From: Butyrivibrio sp.
Lineage (GTDB): Bacteria > Bacillota > Clostridia > Lachnospirales > Lachnospiraceae
Direction: 5' to 3'
NCBI GenBank assembly: GCA_016291375.1
Contig: JAEEXE010000012.1
Span: 1 to 64,000 of the forward strand
Length of the DNA: 64,000 bases
In this document: positions 61,445 through 64,000 of the stretch, one piece after another
Numbering within the stretch: the first letter of the stretch is position 1
How the letters are laid out: each line of letters starts with the position of its first letter
Position numbers and translations under genes: made by a program
The notes under the pieces: model-generated
Databases searched by the model: none
Told to the model about the DNA's origin: nothing
Seen by the model: the letters and a program-made list of their open reading frames with translations, nothing else

Positions 61445-62791
61445 TTGAAGAAGCAAGCTATGCAGATTGCGGCTTTTACAGCTGTAGCTGCCATAACATT
61501 CGCAAATATAAACGTTGATTCACACGCATCCACAGGAAAGGTGTCAAGTGTTTTGCCTCAGGCGGGCATATCATATGCTTTAGGCAATAATCAGGTTTCA
61601 CTTTCCAATCTTCAGCAATCATTGGAGGAAGACTCCAAGAATGAAACTACGACTTCTATTTCTGGTGTCAGCAAGTCTGTAGTGGAAGAAATTGCTTCTT
61701 CCGATGCAGTAACTGACGAGACTCCTTCTGCTTCTAACATTACTGACAGTATTCTTAAGGATATCCAGTCGGCCACAGGAGCGGTTATTGATAAGGAGAC
61801 TGAGCAGGAGAAGTCTGAGAATGCTGCTGAGGAAGAACGCTTTAAAACTCTTGTTATTGCCAAGGTTGATAACTATGTCAATGTAAGAGATATACCTAGC
61901 GAGGATGGTGAGATCGTTGGTAAGCTGTACGATAAGTCGGTTGGTACTTTTATAGAAGAGGAAAACGGCTGGTACAAGATTAAATCCGGTAAAGTAGAAG
62001 GCTACGTTAAGGGTGAGTTCTGTGTAACCGGTGAAGAAGCTGTTGAGCTTGCCAAAAAAGTTGGTACAAGAATGGCGACAGTTACTACTACCACACTTTT
62101 TGTTAGAAGTGGTCCAAGTACTGACGACAGTGTAATCGGATATGTTCCTATAGAGGACGAACTTACGGTAACTGAAGAGCTTGACGGATGGGTTAAGGTT
62201 AATATCGAGGAAGGTGATGGTTATGTTTCTCGCGATTATGTAACCTTGCATACAGAGTTCGTAGAAGCTGAGTCCAAGGCTGAAGAGGAAGCTCGTCTTG
62301 CCAAGGAGAAGGCTGCCAGAGAGGCTGCTAATAAAGCGGCAGAAGCAAGCCTTGCCAAGAGTAAGAATGGTAAAGAAAACCAAGAAGGCGGCGGTGATTC
62401 CGGCAAGACTTATAAATCACCTGCATCTTATACTACTGAAAGTAGTTCGATTGGTGCAGCCGTTGCGCAATATGCTCAGCAGTTTGTTGGTAATCCTTAT
62501 GTATACGGTGGCTCATCGCTTACAAACGGTACTGACTGTTCAGGATTCGTTATGAGTGTATACGCTAACTTCGGAGTAAGCCTGCCTCACAGTTCCGGTG
62601 CTGATAGAAGCCAGGGTGCTGCTGTTGATGGATTGGCCAACGCTCAGCCGGGTGATATCATTTGTTACTCTGGTCACGTTGGTATCTATATTGGAGGTGG
62701 ACAGATTGTCCATGCTTCAACAGCCAAGACAGGTATCAAGATTTCAGATGCATCCTATCGTCCTGTTCTTGCAGTAAGAAGAATATTCTAA
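61445..62791 (+). CDS. Secreted SH3-domain NlpC/P60 cell-wall hydrolase
   Basis: This 448-residue protein starts at TTG (61445) with GGAGG at 61433-61437. It has a signal peptide ('AAFTAVAAITFANINVDSHAS'), a Ser/Glu-rich region, two bacterial SH3 domains (about 140-195 and 208-270), an Ala/Glu/Lys linker that may be helical, and a C-terminal NlpC/P60 peptidase: Cys365 in 'NGTDCSGF', His near 411 in 'SGHVGIYIG', and His near 423 in 'IVHAS'. It cuts peptidoglycan stem peptides, probably in cell separation. Confidence 0.93.
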   Translation: MKKQAMQIAAFTAVAAITFANINVDSHASTGKVSSVLPQAGISYALGNNQVSLSNLQQSLEEDSKNETTTSISGVSKSVVEEIASSDAVTDETPSASNITDSILKDIQSATGAVIDKETEQEKSENAAEEERFKTLVIAKVDNYVNVRDIPSEDGEIVGKLYDKSVGTFIEEENGWYKIKSGKVEGYVKGEFCVTGEEAVELAKKVGTRMATVTTTTLFVRSGPSTDDSVIGYVPIEDELTVTEELDGWVKVNIEEGDGYVSRDYVTLHTEFVEAESKAEEEARLAKEKAAREAANKAAEASLAKSKNGKENQEGGGDSGKTYKSPASYTTESSSIGAAVAQYAQQFVGNPYVYGGSSLTNGTDCSGFVMSVYANFGVSLPHSSGADRSQGAAVDGLANAQPGDIICYSGHVGIYIGGGQIVHASTAKTGIKISDASYRPVLAVRRIF

Positions 62792-62830
62792 TTGTTTTAA
62801 ATTTATAAATATAATAATTAGTAATTGCAG

Positions 62831-62866
62831 GCACCGAGTTCGGGATTTCCGAATTCGGTGCTTTTT
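62831..62866 (+). terminator. Terminator of the NlpC/P60 gene
   Basis: GCACCGAGTTCGG (62831-62843) pairs with CCGAATTCGGTGC (62849-62861) with one G-T wobble, then TTTTT. Confidence 0.92.
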
Positions 62867-62970
62867 CTGTGTAAGTGTTTTTGTGATTATCCTTTTTGTG
62901 AGAGCGTTACATTATAATAGTCTCCTATATTTTTTCAAGTTATAAATTTTTATATTCCATATTTTCTCTG

Positions 62971-63105
62971 TTATGCACATAAACCCAAATGTCAACAGGG
63001 TTTGCGAAGTTTTTTTGATAATTTGAATGGGAAAGTTATCCACATTTTTTAGAAACAAAAAGGCGAAAAATAAACTTATACACGAAGTTATCCACTTTAT
63101 CCACA
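62971..63105 (+). promoter_or_regulatory. Cluster of DnaA-box-like sequences
   Basis: TTATGCACA (62971-62979), TTATCCACA (63036-63044), TTATACACG (63076-63084), TTATCCACT (63088-63096) and TTATCCACA (63097-63105) all lie in the same direction in very AT-rich DNA. Two match the DnaA consensus exactly, and the last two are directly adjacent. This gap (62867-63240) has no gene. It is either a DnaA-binding regulatory or titration site or an AT-rich origin-like element. No dnaA gene is near. Confidence 0.55.
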
Positions 63106-63221
63106 AAAAACAGTTTTTAAAAGTGAATTTTATACAATGGAAAACAACAGATATTTTTTGTGCAGTTTTTACAAAAAGCCTGATTTAATCAAAAGATTAT
63201 ACTTCAAATTGCTCTTATAAA

Positions 63222-63251
63222 TTGCACTTCTTGAGCATAAAATGATATACT
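63222..63251 (+). promoter_or_regulatory. Putative promoter of hpf
   Basis: TTGCAC (63222-63227) and TATACT (63246-63251) with an 18-bp spacer, 51 bp before the hpf start. Confidence 0.5.
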
Positions 63252-63301
63252 GTATATATACAAAAAACGGCTATTGTAGCCGCAGTAAAGGGGATGATTG
63301 C

Positions 63302-63832
63302 ATGAAATTTACTATCATTGGAAAGAACATCAATGTAACACCCGGACTAAAGGCAGCAGTTGAGGAAAAGATCGGTAAGCTGGAGAAGTACTTCACGCCC
63401 GATACAATTGCCAATGTCACATTAAATGTCGATAGGGAGAGACATAAAATCGAGGTTACCATTCCTGTTAAAGGCAAGATCATTCGTGCTGAGCAGGTGA
63501 GCAATGATATGTATGTATCTATTGACCTTGTGGAAGAGATTATTGAAAGACAGCTCAAAAAGTATAAGAGCAAACTTGTGGATAAGCAGCAGGCGGAAGC
63601 CAGCAATTTTAAGAAAGAATATATTGAAAGCGAATATATGGATGAAGAATCCATCCGTATTGAGAGAATGAAGAAGTTTGATCCTAAGCCTATGTATGCT
63701 GAGGATGCCTGTGTTCAGATGGAACTTCTGGGCCACAATTTCTTTGTATTTGTTAATGCAGAGACCGATCAGGTTAATGTAGTTTATAAGAGAAAGGGCA
63801 ACACGTACGGATTGATCGAACCTGAATTATGA
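63302..63832 (+). CDS. hpf: Long-form ribosome hibernation-promoting factor HPF
   Basis: ATG 63302 (176 residues) is the start, preceded by AAAGGGG; an in-frame ATG at 63242 would overlap the promoter region. Residues ~1-100 are the S30AE domain ('MKFTIIGKNINVTPGLKAAV', 'TLNVDRERHKIEVTIPVKG'). Residues ~120-176 are the dimerising C-terminal domain of the long form ('MKKFDPKPMYAEDACVQMELLGHNFFVFVNAET'; shown in part). It pairs ribosomes into inactive 100S dimers in stationary phase. Its stop overlaps the next start (ATGA). Confidence 0.95.
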   Translation: MKFTIIGKNINVTPGLKAAVEEKIGKLEKYFTPDTIANVTLNVDRERHKIEVTIPVKGKIIRAEQVSNDMYVSIDLVEEIIERQLKKYKSKLVDKQQAEASNFKKEYIESEYMDEESIRIERMKKFDPKPMYAEDACVQMELLGHNFFVFVNAETDQVNVVYKRKGNTYGLIEPEL

Positions 63833-64000
63833 TATTTAAGTTTTTTTCTGACAGCCGCAAGAGAATAGTGGTATTTATGGGGTTGCTGACAGCCAGCGCA
63901 GCAACCCTTTTTTATTGTGAACAAAAGGATGATGACCCGGCTCTTTCCATTAATGAAATCTGTGGCAGTAATTTTTCTGTAGCAGCCGATGAAAATGGTG
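63829..64000 (+). CDS. Start of a lamin-tail/CotH-like membrane-anchored protein (partial)
   Basis: From ATG 63829, which overlaps the hpf stop as ATGA, an open frame runs to the window end (57 residues seen). It has a basic N-terminus, one membrane segment ('IVVFMGLLTASAATLFY'), then 'LSINEICGSNFSVAADENG'. That last segment closely resembles the lamin-tail start 'LCITEVCSNNKNAAYDDNG' of the CotH protein at 41251. It is therefore probably another lamin-tail protein, perhaps with a CotH domain beyond the window. The ATGA overlap supports the start. Confidence 0.6.
   Translation, partial: MIFKFFSDSRKRIVVFMGLLTASAATLFYCEQKDDDPALSINEICGSNFSVAADENG

Noticed and set aside
61619-62383. 254-codon minus-strand ORF within the NlpC/P60 gene
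   Set aside because: The plus frame has clear SH3 and peptidase domains; the antisense frame has an odd composition and no start signal.
62867-63240. Chromosomal replication origin
   Set aside because: DnaA-box words are present, but no dnaA, dnaN, rpmH or gidA gene is near, so I report only a box cluster.

Overview
The window is a stretch of an AT-rich, low-GC Firmicutes chromosome. Gene content (type III pantothenate kinase, ECF-type vitamin transporter, DUF6465 protein, CheX/CheY pair, Cof-type HAD phosphatases, long-form HPF, several CotH-kinase proteins) and codon use suggest a strictly anaerobic Lachnospiraceae, perhaps of the Butyrivibrio/Pseudobutyrivibrio type. The genus is inferred, not shown. 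I see no rRNA, tRNA, CRISPR array, prophage or transposase gene.

Positions 1-13.1 kb are the most unusual part. The window opens inside the 3' end of a nitrogenase component-1-like (NifD/NifK/NifE/NifN superfamily) gene. It is followed by a NifX/NafY-type cofactor-binding protein, a NitT/TauT-type ABC importer (lipoprotein, permease, ATPase), and a CooS-like carbon-monoxide-dehydrogenase-fold protein with a His-rich N-terminus. In that protein one expected cluster-C cysteine is replaced by Asp. Next come a leader with two mutually exclusive hairpins, a polar amino-acid/cystine-type ABC importer, a CysB-like LysR regulator, a 203-bp palindromic element, and the methionine importer genes metQ-metN-metI on the minus strand. 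Taken together this looks like a nitrogenase-like reductase with its own cofactor and transport genes, next to sulfur-compound uptake. It is the best candidate for an undescribed system here.

Positions 13-23.3 kb hold ApbE flavin transferase, a CPBP membrane protease, and a late cobalamin (nucleotide-loop) block: cobD-type decarboxylase on minus; cobT, a tandem-domain cobU, cobS and cbiB on plus. They also hold a membrane protein fused to a spermidine-synthase-like domain and two small uncharacterised genes. Positions 23.4-33.1 kb hold a CotH-family protein, the branched-chain amino-acid importer livJHMGF with an intercistronic terminator after livJ, a cytidylate-kinase-like protein and a large polytopic membrane protein. 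The gap at 33.1-33.46 kb contains what looks like a complete small-RNA gene: a promoter with palindromic operators, an anti-Shine-Dalgarno-like stretch and a strong terminator.

Positions 33.4-47.4 kb hold a stand-alone 5'-3' exonuclease, PlsC, an MBOAT/SGNH O-acylation pair, DUF6465, a PseC-like sugar aminotransferase, superoxide dismutase, a CotH/lamin-tail protein, a GT2-GtrA glycosyltransferase and a CoA block (PanT-like ECF S component, CoaX, divergent CoaBC). Positions 47.4-64 kb hold a CDP-glucose synthase plus a ThDP enzyme (possibly a branched-sugar pathway), a barnase/barstar toxin-immunity pair, an SLC13/ArsB-type permease, M18 aminopeptidase, an SseB-like protein, a glutamine-rich membrane protein, a CheX-CheY pair, a YmfI-like SDR, a HAD phosphatase, a thioredoxin-reductase-like flavoprotein, an SH3/NlpC-P60 hydrolase, a DnaA-box cluster, HPF, and the start of another lamin-tail/CotH-like protein cut by the window edge.
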